From: Moniliella sp. 'wahieum'
Lineage: Eukaryota; Basidiomycota; Moniliellomycetes; Moniliellales; Moniliellaceae
Direction: 5' to 3'
Length of the DNA: 64,000 nucleotides
Assembly: GCA_003971905.1 (NCBI GenBank)
Contig: RSEE01000001.1
Span: 1,488,001 to 1,552,000, forward strand
The translations under genes and the position numbers were made by a program. The notes beneath the pieces were generated by a model, which saw only the letters and a list, made by a program, of their open reading frames with translations, had not been told where the DNA came from and searched no databases. Below, in pieces: positions 11,501 to 24,200 of the stretch. Numbering within the stretch: the stretch's first letter is position 1; every line of letters starts with the position of its first letter.

Positions 11501-11951
11501 CCCGCTCGGTACAGCTCTCGTCAAAGAGTGGGGCGATGAAAAATTGAGCAAAGCGATCGAGAGCGCCATCGAGATGAGCTTGGCTAACGTCAAAAAAGTA
11601 TACCGTCTCGTTCATGGAAGTGTAGGCGTTACTTGAGCCAGCGTGGGTGGAGAGGAACTCGTTGTACTCGCTCTCATGGGGGTACTTTTTGGTCCCAAGG
11701 AAGAGAAGGTGCTCACAAAAGTGCGCCAGTCCTGGAAGTTCAGCAGGATCGCTCAAATGACCCACATGGACACTGAGAGAGGCAGCAGCTTTATCCGTCA
11801 CGGGGTCATGGATCAGAAGCGCTTCGAAGCCGTTGACAAGACGGACAAGACGGTATTGCCGGTCGTCGAGCTCAGGGTGCTCCAGCGGCGGAACAAACTG
11901 GGCAAACGGGGCAGGGGAGCCATCGGAGTGAGGAGAGAGGGCAGTGCGCAT
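8600..11951 (-). CDS. STE23 / insulin-degrading enzyme-type zinc metalloprotease (M16A)
   Basis: Large M16 peptidase that degrades small peptides; yeast Ste23 and Axl1 process a-factor. The N-terminal domain shows LARFCEHLLF-like sequence (HFCEH at about 11730), the inverted HxxEH zinc site, followed by [20 protein letters not shown] and [15 protein letters not shown]. An intron (11148–11459, GTATGT…CAAG) is followed by [16 protein letters not shown]. Later blocks include [67 protein letters not shown], the C-terminal [18 protein letters not shown] and [19 protein letters not shown]. There are at least six frame breaks. The ATG at 11951 precedes [18 protein letters not shown]. The stop was not found; similarity fades near 8600, next to a run of eight G (8583–8590). 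Confidence 0.85.
11180..11440. repeat. purine-only GAAGAG microsatellite inside STE23 intron
   Basis: About 260 bp of plus-strand (GAAGAG/GAGGAA)n, almost without pyrimidines. It fills the 312-nt intron (11148–11459) of the protease gene. On the transcribed strand it is a very long polypyrimidine tract ahead of the acceptor. The Glu/Arg- and Ser/Leu-rich open frames here are repeat artefacts. Confidence 0.9.
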
Positions 11952-12697
11952 AACCCAGCTGGGCGACAGGTCCTCGAGGGGGCCCTTGGGCACGGGTGGA
12001 GCCGGGCCGGGAGAAGGCGCCCCGCTGACATGCGGACCAACGTGGTAAACTGGGGCATGGTGGAGAGCAGGTGGAAGCGTGTTCGGGGCGCGGGGAAGGA
12101 GTGGGGACGCAGGCTCAGGCAGCGCAGGAGCATCCACAGCACCCACGCGCAACGGGGGGCAGGAGAGGGGGGGGGGAGGAAGGTGGTGGGGGGGACGAGG
12201 AAGGCGGTGGGGGAGGGGAAGAAAAGGGGGGAGAGGAGGGAAGCGAGTGGGAAAGAGAAGGCAACTCGTCCCTGGCAACCGGCAACTCCGCAGCGCATCG
12301 CCCGTCGTCTTCGTCACGCGCCACGGCAGCTCCGGGCGGCGAAGGACGGCGAGGGTGGGGTGAGGCCGAGGAGGGAGGGTGACTGTGCGGCCTGGAGCGT
12401 GTTATCAATCGGATCGGATGCGCCAGCCCAGCGCCGCAGCGGACGCACTGCGACGCGGGGGACTGACACTGCGCGTGTGCGGGGCGCGAGGAACACCCCC
12501 CCGTGGGACGCGCATGCTGGGCACGGCACCAGACGGCTTTGCTGAGCGCAATCGTTTGGCGGGCCAAAGCCCAGAGCGCAGAGCCCAGTCCAAAGTGCAA
12601 AGGCGGCTGCGTGCTGCCCCCGCCTGCCACAGCACAGCTCTGCCGGAAACAAGCGGAGCTTAATCTTAATCAGCACGTCTCTTTTTCCTATCGCCCG

Positions 12698-12727
12698 CCA
12701 CCGGCCACCGGCCACCAGCGGCCACCA
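12698..12727. repeat. ACCGGCC heptamer array
   Basis: Three to four units of CCACCGG/CCACCAG; a similar array lies at 13368–13390. The unit is close to, but not exactly, a palindrome plus one base. Confidence 0.8.
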
Positions 12728-13273
12728 TGCACCATGCAATATGCACCCCCCCATTCCGCCCAGCAGTTCCTGGCGCCTCCAGCTGCAACTTTCAATTTTC
12801 GCCCCTAAACGTCTAAACGTTAAACCACGCTTGCAGCGCCCGCTTCTGCGCGCCGCGCACATTGCTCTACCACGCGCTGCGCGCCTCGCGCCCATTCCTG
12901 CCCATCGGCCACCCCCTTCCACCCGTTGTAGATGCCTCAGGCCTCACATCTCACATCCCACGCACTCAGACTCAGTACTCAGTGTTGAATAGGAACACTC
13001 GCCACTCGCTTCCAGCTTCACGCGGCACTACTAGTCATCAGTGCGTCAGCACGTCAGCGCGTCAGCGCTCGCCAAGCCACGAGCCCAGCCAACCCAAACA
13101 GATCGCCCAGTCTAATACTTGGTACTTGCCTCGGGCCTTACCTGTTGCCCGTCGCCTCAAATGGTAAACAGGTTGCTCTGGGCAACACCGGGCCACACTC
13201 CTATAACCTTTCCGCATACTCAGTACTCATTGGTCTACATACTCTGGTCGTTGAGTAACTGAGTACATATAAC

Positions 13274-13292
13274 AAGCTTGAAGCTTGAAGCT
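13274..13292. repeat. AAGCTTG heptamer array
   Basis: Two and a half copies of AAGCTTG, the opposite-strand form of the 5231 array. Confidence 0.85.
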
Positions 13293-13700
13293 AGGACCTT
13301 GTAACAGAATAGCCAAGTAATACATGTGCCTGACAACCGAGCACCCTTGTAATTGTCTGGCGTTTCTCTCCACCGGCCACCGGCCACCGACCCATGCGGC
13401 ATCCTCGGAATGGCACGGACCTATCACAAATGCATGCACGGTTCCCTCAGTACCCTACGAGAGTGGCAATAGCTTATTCCTACTATCAGCCACTCCATTT
13501 GCAACTACTATGACTGTTGGACGTTAGCTCTTGTCTTCTGGGTGTTGTCCACGGCCGACGTGCGGGATGTTTTAGCGCGTATAAGGCCTACGGCTTCTAA
13601 AAAAGATGACACCAATTTTCCCGGATGATATGTTCTTTTTTTTGACCGTGACCGGGACCCTACGCTGCTGCTTCATCTTTCCCCTCATGCACATGCACCT

Positions 13701-13718
13701 CATGCAGCATGCAGCATG
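13701..13718. repeat. GCATGCA heptamer array
   Basis: CATGCAG repeated two and a half times; the palindrome GCATGC plus A. Related degenerate units precede it from 13686. Confidence 0.85.
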
Positions 13719-14166
13719 TCCGTGATAGTATAGAGAGAGGGTATCACGCCTTCGGCAAAACCAGTCAAAGCCACATGGAATCGATTCCCATTGTAATCAT
13801 TCCTGTCCTGTGCGTCGGGGGTGCGGAAGGGTATGGCAAGAACCTATCGTACCTAGTATCTCACACACGTTTTCGAGAGGAAGTTCTGGGGCCGTGCGCT
13901 TGGAAGCGTTTGAAGCTTCGAAGTGGGAGACCGTAGATCCGAGAAAAGCTTGAAACGTGTTTTGCAGACTGCCAAGAACTGTGGGCTTTCCTGGGTCGCG
14001 GAGCTGAGCGACTGTAAACGCTAAGCGAGCGCTGACTGATCCCAGAGCTTGAGCCCACAAGGTCATTATAAGCCTGGAGAAAGCGCTCTCGCTCTGTGCG
14101 CTGAGGCTCAGCGCTAACGTACTTTCAGTAGACCCAGTGCTCGTACTCATGTACTTGATGTTCTGG

Positions 14167-14205
14167 TGCATCATGCGTCATGCATCATGCATCATGTATC
14201 ATGCA
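14167..14205. repeat. ATGCATC heptamer array
   Basis: Five to six copies of ATGCATC with single substitutions (ATGCGTC, ATGTATC). Other copies of this family occur at 3566, 43514, 48705, 51088 and 57435. Confidence 0.9.
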
Positions 14206-14523
14206 CGCTGCGCTCAGCGCGCCCATCCCGGGTAATACGTACCGTGCTGAAACCGAGCAGCCAGACAATTTTTTGCCACCCGAACGCTCCGGCCTGCGCG
14301 CGAAGACAGCCCAGGCTTATTACGCACAGGGCCGACGCAGCCAGCCTCAGCCATCCCGCCACCGCTTTCCCACGGTGGGGTCTCTCCGAATACGGCATTG
14401 GATGTTGAGTACGTTGAGTACGTTGACCGTTGCACGTACGTTGAGTACTGAGTATGTGAGCGCGTGAGCGCTTGAGTAGTACATTGAGTTCCGAGGCAGT
14501 AACACTATATTCACTAGCTATTC

Positions 14524-14562
14524 ACTAGTCACTAGTCACGCGTCACGCGTCATATTCATATG
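14524..14562. repeat. chain of different palindromic hexamers with C spacers
   Basis: Reads ACTAGT-C, ACTAGT-C, ACGCGT-C, ACGCGT-C, then ATATT-C and ATATG. Two unit types in one array keep a seven-base register; both are palindromes beginning with A and ending with T. Confidence 0.9.
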
Positions 14563-14700
14563 CGATGTGGTACGTCACGTGTATAGGTCCTTGAAGCTCT
14601 TGAAGCTTAAGCTGGATCTGTGTGGGTGGGTACTTGGTTGACACTTTGGGTGCAGTCAGTCGGTCACCGGTTAGTACTCAGTCTCAGATCACAGTGTACA

Positions 14701-14724
14701 CTCAGTACTCAGTACTCAGTCTGG
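14701..14724. repeat. AGTACTC heptamer array
   Basis: Three copies of TACTCAG. The same family is seen at 12963–12984 and 49024–49050, with relatives (GAGTACGTT) at 14405–14455. Confidence 0.9.
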
Positions 14725-14911
14725 GTTCTCATCGATTTCATGTGCTGCTGTGTATGTACAAAAGCAAGTACGTACGAGCTAATCCCCACACCAAGCTGTC
14801 GTCTGTCGCATGTCGCATGGCACATTTCACGTGGGTCGTCACTGGGTCAGTCGCCGGTCAGGCGGCCAGGCCGTCGTAAGTATCTGACTGATAGGAAGGA
14901 CCATCTTCAAG

Positions 14912-14933
14912 AGCTTCAAGCTTCAAGCTTCAA
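14912..14933. repeat. AAGCTTC heptamer array
   Basis: Three copies of the AAGCTTC unit, the same family as 5231–5265. Confidence 0.9.
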
Positions 14934-16267
14934 ACTTGACACCCTCGAGCCCTCAGGGCCTCAGGGTCTCCCGGCATCGGAGCTTCAAGTGAGAAGCTGA
15001 AGCGTCAAGCTCTTCAAAACTGGGAGGCACTGACCGTACTGACTAGGCAAGTGACTCATCTATGCAGACCCTGCGAAAATGCAGAGTAGGAGCACCAAGT
15101 GGCTGCCATGTGATGCATATGGCAACCAATACTGCCCTTTTGGATACGTTCACACCACTGCACTCGGCTGTCACAGCTTCCGAGTGGGACACTCTGATAA
15201 ATAACAGCATTTGCACGACTTGGGCAGAGACAAAAAGGAAACGCTGGTGTGCACAGCGCCTATCGGGCTGCCGGCTCTTCGCTCCGAGATAGGCAGCGGG
15301 CATGCTGCATGCTCGTAACAACCCCCAATTATTAGGGAAGCAAGGACGTAGCCAGTCGGTCGGGGCGGGCTACCTCCCACCATTCGCTTCCAAACGGGAT
15401 GTAGCGCAAGTGGATCTGAAAGAGCGTGGTAGAGACAGGAGCCATCTTTAATGAGACTCTTTTCGGTATAAGTTCTTTCCAGCGCAGAAGCTTCTTGTTG
15501 GCTGCCATCGTAGCATCATTGCGGTATACCCACGTGTCGTCGGGACCGTCGCGGAGGGCCCGGGACAATCTGTCGTTTGGGTTCGTCATTGATACTTAGC
15601 TTCCTTCGCATTCCGCCTGCTTCAGCCGTCGAAGCCACTTCTCTCGGCAGTCCACAGGCGTAGCAGTCTCCTGATTATATGCAGCACTACGTACGAAGAG
15701 TACGCGACCTTGGCCTCATTTGTACCCAAACCCCTCTCTTCTGCGTTCGACTGCCTTCCATCTGCGATTTGATACCAATGAGGTCCAAAGCAAATCGCGA
15801 AACGGATATTGAGAGCAAGACGTCAGATAATCGAGATAGAGATAGATTCCTAGTGAGCGAAAATAGAGAGTAGTGGGAAGGGAGGAGGAGGTAAGGGAGT
15901 GAGAACAGAGGGGAGAGGTAAGTATCACACCCGGGGGTCTAAAAAAAGAGGGGGGGTCAGGTGTGCCAACCTTCCGCCTACGGGCGAAACAAGTAAGCAT
16001 TATCCTAGCAACTTGAGAGAAGTGTCAGGGAGCGCCAGAGTGTGCGGCTATGCTCTTGGTACACTGCAGTAATATGTGTCCAAGCAATCCTCCAAACGTT
16101 CCAGGTCCCCTCACTCCATAGTCCGTGCGCCGGACACACTCGGTAAAATATAATGCCTTCTCCTTTCGCAATACACAGGTCACGGGGACCGTGTCGAGTC
16201 TGAGAGGGTCTGATCGGAGCTGCGGCCTTCCTGCTCTACCTATACCCAGTAGAGCGCGCTCTCACAT

Positions 16268-16310
16268 CCCAAGTCCAAAACCAAGGGTTACCAAGTCCAA
16301 AACCAAGGGT
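16268..16310. repeat. 20-bp direct repeat
   Basis: Two adjacent copies of a unit beginning CCAAGTCCAAAACCAAGGGT, separated by one or two bases. No function inferred. Confidence 0.85.
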
Positions 16311-16504
16311 GGCCGTTGTTGGTCAAACCATACACGGTGGACCGATGAGTGGCCACGCATCTGCGCGACAATTAAAGTCGCCTTGGGCTCAAGTTGAAGT
16401 GGAACACTGAGAGCAGGTGGACGGGAGCTGAAAGGCGATGCCAGATGACAGGAGGCAACTACGTGGAGAAGAGGGTGCCTGTACTGGGTCAATTGGCTGG
16501 AAAT

Positions 16505-16610
16505 GGGCAGACAGTGAACGGGAGAGGCGACGGAAGAGGCAACGGAAGGGGCGACGGAAGAGGCAACGGAAGGGGCGACGGAAGAGGCGACGGAAGAGGA
16601 CGAAAATGGA
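16505..16610. repeat. 12-bp minisatellite (GGAAGAGGCAAC-type)
   Basis: About eight units alternating GGAAGAGGCAAC/GGAAGAGGCGAC and GGAAGGGGCGAC. In one frame it would encode Gly-Arg-Gly-Asp/Asn repeats, but the surrounding frame shows no other protein features. Confidence 0.85.
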
Positions 16611-18259
16611 AGAAGGTGAGGAAAGATCTCCGCCTATACGAGATGGATACAGGCCATTGTAAAAGGGAAAACAGACGCAATAGGGAAGAGGTTTATAAAG
16701 GAAGACAGGAAGACTTTCAAACTGGGGTTTGGTTGCCACAGGTGCAACAGAGAAAGATAGATGGAAGCGGCGACGTGGCGGCAATTGTCGCAAGGATACC
16801 CACGACTTTGGTGGCCTCCTATTGGGGCCACCGACTTTATCAGTCAAGTCGCGTGCGCCCACCGTTGGCCACATGGAGTTCAATCCCACCAGTCTTATCG
16901 CGTGGGTTCTCTTCCAGCCACAGGCTACGTCCCGCCCCTGTCCAGTCTTAGCTTTGGCAGTGATTGTTCTCCCGCTGCCTCTCTCATCTCTAAGTCCTAA
17001 TAGATGAGGCTTCAGACAGGCTGAACTATTCCTGACCCCAAGGCGGGCACTCGCAGCCTTGCCCTTCCTGCAGCCGCCTCTGCAATATGCCCAGAGGCCA
17101 CTCCTTGTCCCTGGCTCCGCTCGCACCCGCCCACCAGGTCAAGCACGTAACTACCGTGAGTCGTCCTTCCGTTCTCTACGAAATAGCACTCTACCAACTT
17201 GGTGAGCCCTCTGTGGCCGGGACAGCCCGTGATAGTAAGGATATACATTCTGTAAAAGACCAGTGGGAAAGCCTGGTGCATCGGGCGGATAACCTCCGTG
17301 GGAAAGTGAAAGACGATGATGATGCTTGAGGCACACCTGGTCGTCCTCACAGGCTGTAAGATCTCACATCACGCGCCTGAAAGAAACGGAGGGGCGACAG
17401 GGCCCAAGGATTGAAGTTCCTTCTTGCTTCACGAAGGAGGCTGAATGTCGCAACGCATCTGATTCGACATCCGTCTACGAAACTAATCCTACTACTAACA
17501 CGCCTTCCATGATGCGTTCAACCTCCCGACGAAGATATTCGAGCTTGGGAGTATATACTTTCCCCAATGGTGGGGTAACTGCGAAACATTTGCTATAGTC
17601 GGTGTTTGCTGCGAAGCGCATGAACGCTTATGTATGCTCCACGTGCTCTCCCGTGTTCACCTATGCGCTGCATCTCTCCGATTTGGAAAGCACACAGTGG
17701 ACCGGACGAGTTACATCAGCCCCGAGAGTTCCCTAAGAAAGAAAGATGCCGCCGACGCTGAGATGGACACCTTTTGTTGCTTGACTCGCTCGTCCGTCTC
17801 TGCATGGTACGCTGATTGGGCTCGTGCCGTTTCGTTGCCGCATGCGTCGAGAGACGCCAGCAATGTATATCCAACAGGCGCGGTGGTTGATGCGGGTGCG
17901 GATGATGTGGAGCGTGTGCGGGATGTTCGATTGGGGCCGCTGAGCGCCTGAGTAGTCACCGGTCACCCCACCAGAGTCAGTAGTCACCCGACCAGGCGGC
18001 GTCACCTGCCCATTTCAAAAGCTGCGTGCCCCAGGGGCTGGGGTCGAGGCACGGGGGCAGTGCGGCGCGCGCGCGCGACGCGGGCAGCGACACTGGCGGC
18101 GCGCACCGCGGGCGAGACAGGTCACGTGGGCGCCAGCAGCCGCAGCCCGCGCCGGCCGCTGGCCATCGCCTGGGCTCCAGCGGTGGGGCACGCCGAGCGC
18201 CGAGCTGGCCGGCGCCGACGCTGCTCCCAGCATCCACCCCGTCTGCCACGGCGATCGCC

Positions 18260-21200
18260 ATGGCGACCACAACCGCGCCCGTGATGGCTGCGGGCCCGTC
18301 CGCCCTGGACGCCGGCATGCTTGTCCCAGCCGCCGCCGACGCCCAGGCACTGGCCCAGTGGCGCCGGGCGCTCTCCCTGGCCTACTCCCATGCTGCCCTC
18401 CTCACCCCCGACGTGCGCTGGGACGTCGAAGCCACCGCGGCCGGTGCGCCGACCACGTGTATCTACGCACACAAGGGTACGTGCCTCGTGTCCTGCCGTG
18501 CTGGCCATCCTCATGTTGTATGCCTGCCTCTGACCCGCCCTTCCCTCTGCCTGTCCAGCCCTGCTGTATGCGCGTGCCCACCTGCGTTCCATGCGCGCTA
18601 CCTCGCCGGCCCCGATGCTGGCGAGGGTGCTCACGGTCGTTCGCGTGCCGAGAGTGTATCGACTGTCCGTTCCGCCGAGTCTGCTGCCACGACAATCGGC
18701 CCTTCCTCATCCAGTGCCGCGCGAAGCAACGGTGCGAGCCGACCCCTGCATCATCATGCTCCTAGTGCTTGGAGCGGCCTCCGTGCTGCGATTGCCCATC
18801 CATCCACCTTGCACGCCCGCGAGCCTTCGATCGCATCGCCCTCCAAGATCGATGTGCTGACAGGCTTGCGTGGTGGCTCCCTCCAGATATCAGCCCCCAT
18901 CCCCTCCGACCCTGCACCTGATGCAGCCTCAGTCACGACTCTTCTGCCACCTCCCGCATCCAGGACGATGGACGTGCGTGGACCTATCTCTCTGGCTGAA
19001 GGGAGCGCACTTCAGGCAGCACTCGAACAACTGTATACAGGTCATTCTTCCCTAGGTGCCGAGGCTTTTGCTTTTCTCTACGAAGGCCAGTCGGCCGAAG
19101 AGGCAGCAACCCGGCTGAAGCAACGCTCAAGCTCCAGGACGATCTGATGTACATGTGGCGTAGTGGGCTGTTTGCCGATGTGCGCATCCGGGTTTTTCCT
19201 TCTTCCAAGCCCCGCCCCGACTCGGCACCACCTTCAAGACCGCGCTCAGCTCTGCGGGAGATGCACATGGCAGCCAGCAATCGCAGCCGTCAGAGTCTGG
19301 CCACAATGCGCTCTGCCATTGATGGTGGAGACGACCAGAGTATACTCAGCCTCGATCTCGAGTCAGATGCTGATTCCCACTGGATTTGGATCTTGAGTTT
19401 GACGACGATGACCTTGGGATGGACGAGCAGGATGGCATCATTTTTACCGCGCATTCTTTCCTCCTTTCCGCCAGGAGCTCATGGTTCGCCTCGGCCCTCA
19501 AGCATGCACGGCGAAACCAGCCGACAGGACCTCTTGAGCTGGTTTATCTGGACCAGAATTTACGCGAGCCAGCGTTCATTTGGCCATTGCATTTCTCTAC
19601 TCAGGCAGCGTCCGTTTCAGTCTTGGTGGTGGAGGCGCTTCCAATAAGGATGCCCTTTCTCCTTCGGTCGCCCATGCGCCCACAATTGCCGCCTTGTTGC
19701 GACTCAACACACGCGCCTTGGCGGATGCGCTTGCTACCGGCGAGTCTCTCCGGCTTCCTGAACTGAGCGCGTGCGTCGCCTCGGCTTTGGCCGTGCGAGC
19801 GGGGGAGTTTAACTTACGTCGGTCCTCAGCCCCCTCATTTGCAGGGGGGTGGGGAAGAGTGCGCGTGTGCCCCAGGCGCGCCCTGCGAAAAGTGCCTAAC
19901 CAAAGTTACGCGGATCATCCGCGTCGCCTTTCAACCCGCCACGCGCGCTCTTGCGCTTCCCTCTACCCCATCCCCTCCTTTCTCTTCTGCTGCTGCAGAG
20001 AACGCTTTGGCCTCCACTGCAGCTAGATTGCACTTGCGTGCTCGCGCCTCCCAACTCCTCTCGGATCCGGAGTACATTGCTGCCCTTTGGCCTACACGTT
20101 GCACAGGACGTCTCCCGGCGACGACACGCAAGGAACTTGCAGCAAAAGTGTTTGCCCAGGTCCAGGCTCTCTCTCAAGAGGAGGACGGAAGAAGCAGGAG
20201 AACGGGCGGCATATGCACTCCTCCTCGCAGCGCAAAATGTTCAACGGGCAATGAAGGTGCTCGCCTCTGTTGCTGCAACGTCGGGAAAGGGTGCCTCGGC
20301 CCTCCAACAGGTGCAATGCTTACTTCCCACTCTCTCCGCTGGGTTGCCCGTGTACGCCAACTATGCGCCACGGTCGCTCAGGACCTAGGGGGGTTCCTCG
20401 TACAACGTCCCTCGGCGTTGGATGCCTTGTTGCGTTCGCGGGCCTGGCGAACGCTGGTAGCAATTTCCGGCTCTCGCTCTTCTAGCGAAACAGCCTCGCG
20501 TTCTTACTTGGCGCTAACCCAAGACCAGCAGGCGCGTTGGAGGTCATTCGTGTTGTCATGCAGCGTGTTTTGGCTGTGCTCGGCATTGCTTCTCCCAATG
20601 AGCGGATCAGCAAGACCGATCCCACTGCTGCCCCTGCAGTGTATGAAGTCTTAGTTGGGGAAGGGCTTCTTGGTGCAGGATGTGTCCCGCTTGTCCTAGG
20701 GTCGAACGGCGAGGATGAGCCGGTACCCGCTGTACAGGCCGAGATGCAGCGTGCTATTGGAGAAATCAACCAGATGCTCAAGGCACAGTGGACCTTCTTA
20801 CGTACCAAGGGGGCGTTTGATTCCATTAAGCGATGGACTCGGGACGAAATTGCCGTTGCGATCAGTGTTCAGCCAGATGCCTTGCTTTCTCCGCCATCTG
20901 CTGTTGCGAAGGAGACTGAGGGCACAGAGGATGGGAAACCGTCCTTCTCGCCCTCCCCCTTGGCACGGGAGGTGACGGTAAGTGACACAGAGTCCGACAG
21001 TGCTTCTTCCCCTGCACCCCCCGATGGTTCACCCAAACAAGCGACGAGGAGGAAGACGTTCGTCCAGCAGGGCCTATCAATCTCCGTGCCCAAGCGATTA
21101 ACCGCGCCGCCGCCCGGGCCATGTCAGCTACGGACCAAGCCGATCCCGCGTCGTTCCCACCCATAATTGCTATCACTCCCCCCGACGTGGGGAGAAAAAC

Positions 21201-24200
21201 TTCTCCTGCCCCGGCGACCGCAACCCTCCCAGCAGAGGAGCAAGATACAGTTCCTGTTGCACAGCCTGCCCCCCCGCGGTCTCTACCTTGGAGCTGGATG
21301 CATCTCCTGCTCCACCTCCTGCCCTAGCGACTGCAACCGACCTCCCAGCTGAGAAGCAAGACCCAGTTCCTGTTGCGCAGCCTGCTCCCCCCGCGGTCTC
21401 CACCTTGGAGCTGGATGCATCTCCTGCTCCTCCTGACCCAGCCCCAGCTGAGTCACAGCCACTTCCTACTACTGTTTCTACGACGAACCTCATGCGGGAG
21501 AGACGGAGAGTGCCGATTCGCACGACATCCATTGGGTTGATGCGCAGAGGACCCCCATTCGGAAACCGAAGAGGAAGACTTTCCTCTTCGACTTCCATCT
21601 GCTCCGCCCGTGGCTGTGGCGAAAGCTGTGGCGAAAGCTGTTGCGAAAGACGAGTCGAGTTCCGGGCCCCATGATGTGCCGATTCCGTCACATTCATCTG
21701 GGACTCAACCGGTTCAGGCGGTCGAGCCGATATGCGACTCGGGGCCGAGCCAGATCCAGTTCGCGCGCCAGATCCAATCCCCGAGCCAGATCCACTTCCC
21801 GACCCAGGTCCAGCTCCCGAGCAAGATCCGGTTCCCGAACAAGATCCAGCTCCCGAGCCACACCGACTTCTCGAGTCAGATCCAGCTCCCGCGTCAGATC
21901 CAGCCCCAGAGCGAGATCCAGCTCCCGAGCGAGATCCTGTTCCTGAGCCAGATCCAGTTCTCAAGCAAGATTCAGCTCCCGCGTCACATCCAGTTCGCGA
22001 ACCAGAGCCAGCTCCCGCGCCAGCTCCCGAGTCAGATCCAGTTCTCGGGCGAGACCCAGCTCTCGAACCAGATCCAGTTCCCGAGCCAGCTTCGCCTCAG
22101 ACACCATCGATGGAGGTGCACTCGAAGGAGGCGCGCCCGAAGGAGGTGGACTCGAAAGAGGTGGACTCGAAGTCCCCGGCCCCACCATCCAAGGACGCTA
22201 CCCGCAAGGCCCCGATGACACTGTCTCCCACCAGCATTGGGTCTCCGTCTTCCCCTTCCCGTGGGGTACCAGGGAAGCCGATCCGAGTAAGGGTCCTGTC
22301 CCAAGGCGCTCGAGTCCCTCCTGGGTCCCCATCGCGCCAACTCCGGCCTGTGTCGACACATGGTGCGCCTCCCAGCTCACCGACGAGCTCTCGTACATCT
22401 ACGACAGCCCTCCGCCCGACACATAGTGCACTTTCCAGCTCGCCGTCGAGCCCTCGTACATCTACGGCAGGACACCGCCCGATACATGGTGGGCTTCCCA
22501 GTTCACCGCCGAGCCCTCGCGCATCTACGGCAGCCCTCCGCCCTGGCCCACGGACGTCGAGTTTGAGTACATCCAGGACGCGCGCCACCTCAGGCGCTGA
22601 GCGCCCCTCATCCGCCTTAAGCGCGCGGGGACCACCGAAACCTACGTCTCTGCAGACCAAGACGGCCAGACCATCCACGGCGACTAGCCGCACTCCTCGG
22701 CCGAGCCCCCCTACTCCGACCCGTCCACTGCCCAGCCCCGATGCTCGACCCATCCGTACCTCCCTTAGCCGGGCCCCGAGCCGTTCCCCTCAAGCTACAA
22801 GCCCCGCCACGCCTACGGCCTCTGGTCCAGCGTCACGGACCCGCCTGACGCCCAGTCCCTCACCTGGCACGACGCGGCCTAAGTCTGCTACAACGCTGAG
22901 GTCCAAACCTGCTTCCCCACCCACCATGACCAAGCCACTTCCCACACTCGCTTCGGTATGTTTCCTTCCCCTTTTTTCATCTGCCCACTGACCCGTTTCA
23001 GCCCCCGCGCATTCGAACCAACAGTACCGTCTCTCGTACCGAAAGGGAGAAGGCTGTTCCGTCTCGCCTAAGCCGTGTAAGCTTGCCGAAGGAAGCACCG
23101 AAGGACCGCTTGCCTGTGCGTCCTCCTCCCTCGCCCGCACGTGCACGCACTCTCTCTGCTGCCACCCCATCTTCTCGCACCCTCTCGCGTGGAGGGGTCC
23201 CCCTCCCCCACTCCAGGGGGCAAAAGTTCTCCTGTACCACCCGGAAAGATTGCTGTTCGGCGCCTCGTACCTGCCCGTCGGGGTACAGAAGGGAGAAGAG
23301 TGTGGCCATTCAATCCCCTCCTCATCCTCATCCTAGGCGCTCTGAGCCAAGCGGTGCAACCACTCCCCTTGTTGCCCCTCTTGCTGTTGATGACAAGGCT
23401 GTGCCTGCTCCTTCCTTGCCTTCTGTACCGCCTCCTACCGAGGTCGCATCGTCCTCGACTGCGATGACGCCGCCTACTGCTAATGCGGATTCCGGGTCCG
23501 ACGCGCTTGCCAACCCCGAACCCGAAATCACACGTACGATGGATACGCCGGCATCGATACCGGCGACACCCGTTACGATTGAAGAGCCATCTGTCGTCGA
23601 TTCCTCGCTTGAGACGACGCCTCAACACACGCCAACCCAGGTCGAACATCCCATCTCGCCTCCTCATGCGCTTGATACAATGCCCGAACCCACGCCCAAG
23701 CCCGAGCTTAAGATCGAGACCGAGTCCAAGCCCGACACGGAGCCTGAGCTCAAGATCGATACCGAGCTCAAGCCCGACACCGAGCTCAAGACCGAGCCCG
23801 AGCACATGCCCACTCTTCCCTCAACTCCTGCTCTGGAGCCCTCTGTTGAGCCAAAGCCAGAGCCAGAGCCTGAGTCAGAGCCTGAGCCAGAGCCTGAGCC
23901 AGAGCCTGAGCCAGAGCCAGAGCTAGAGCCAGAGCCAGAGCCAGAGACCGAGTCCAAACTCAGTATTCCCTCAGTTCCTGCTCTGGAGCCCGCTGTTGAG
24001 CCAGAGACAAAGCCAGAGCCCGAGACCGAGGCCGAGCCCACACCCGAGACCGAGCTCAAGACCGAGACCGAGCCCAAGCACACTATTCCCCCACCTGCTG
24101 TGGAGCCCGCTGTTGATCCAGAGCCCGAGTCAGAGCCAGATCCAGAGCCCACGCCCGAGACCGAGCCCAAGCCCACTATTCCCTTAGCTTTGCTCTGGAG

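Larger units (their letters stand above)
11952..18259. other. 6.3-kb gene-poor region rich in short palindromic repeats
   Basis: I find no gene with recognisable domains. 11952–12900 is GC-rich and may be promoter/5'UTR of the protease. From 12690 to 14960 the DNA is a patchwork of heptamer arrays (ACCGGCC, AAGCTTG, GCATGCA, ATGCATC, ACTAGTC/ACGCGTC, AGTACTC, AAGCTTC). An 85-codon minus-strand frame at 15332–15589 and a 16394–16951 frame are open but unlike any family I know. 16600–17350 has faint similarity to 56450–56720 (shared AACTACCGTGAG… CCAAC…GAGCCC words), so it may be an old repeat copy. Confidence 0.45.

Noticed and set aside
11139-11547. Glu/Arg-rich and Ser/Leu-rich open frames over 100 codons
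   Set aside because: They are translations of the GAAGAG microsatellite within an intron of the protease gene.
16389-17126. 245-codon minus-strand frame as a gene
   Set aside because: It reads through the 12-bp GGAAGAGGCAAC repeat and has no recognisable domain; left as possible old repeat DNA.
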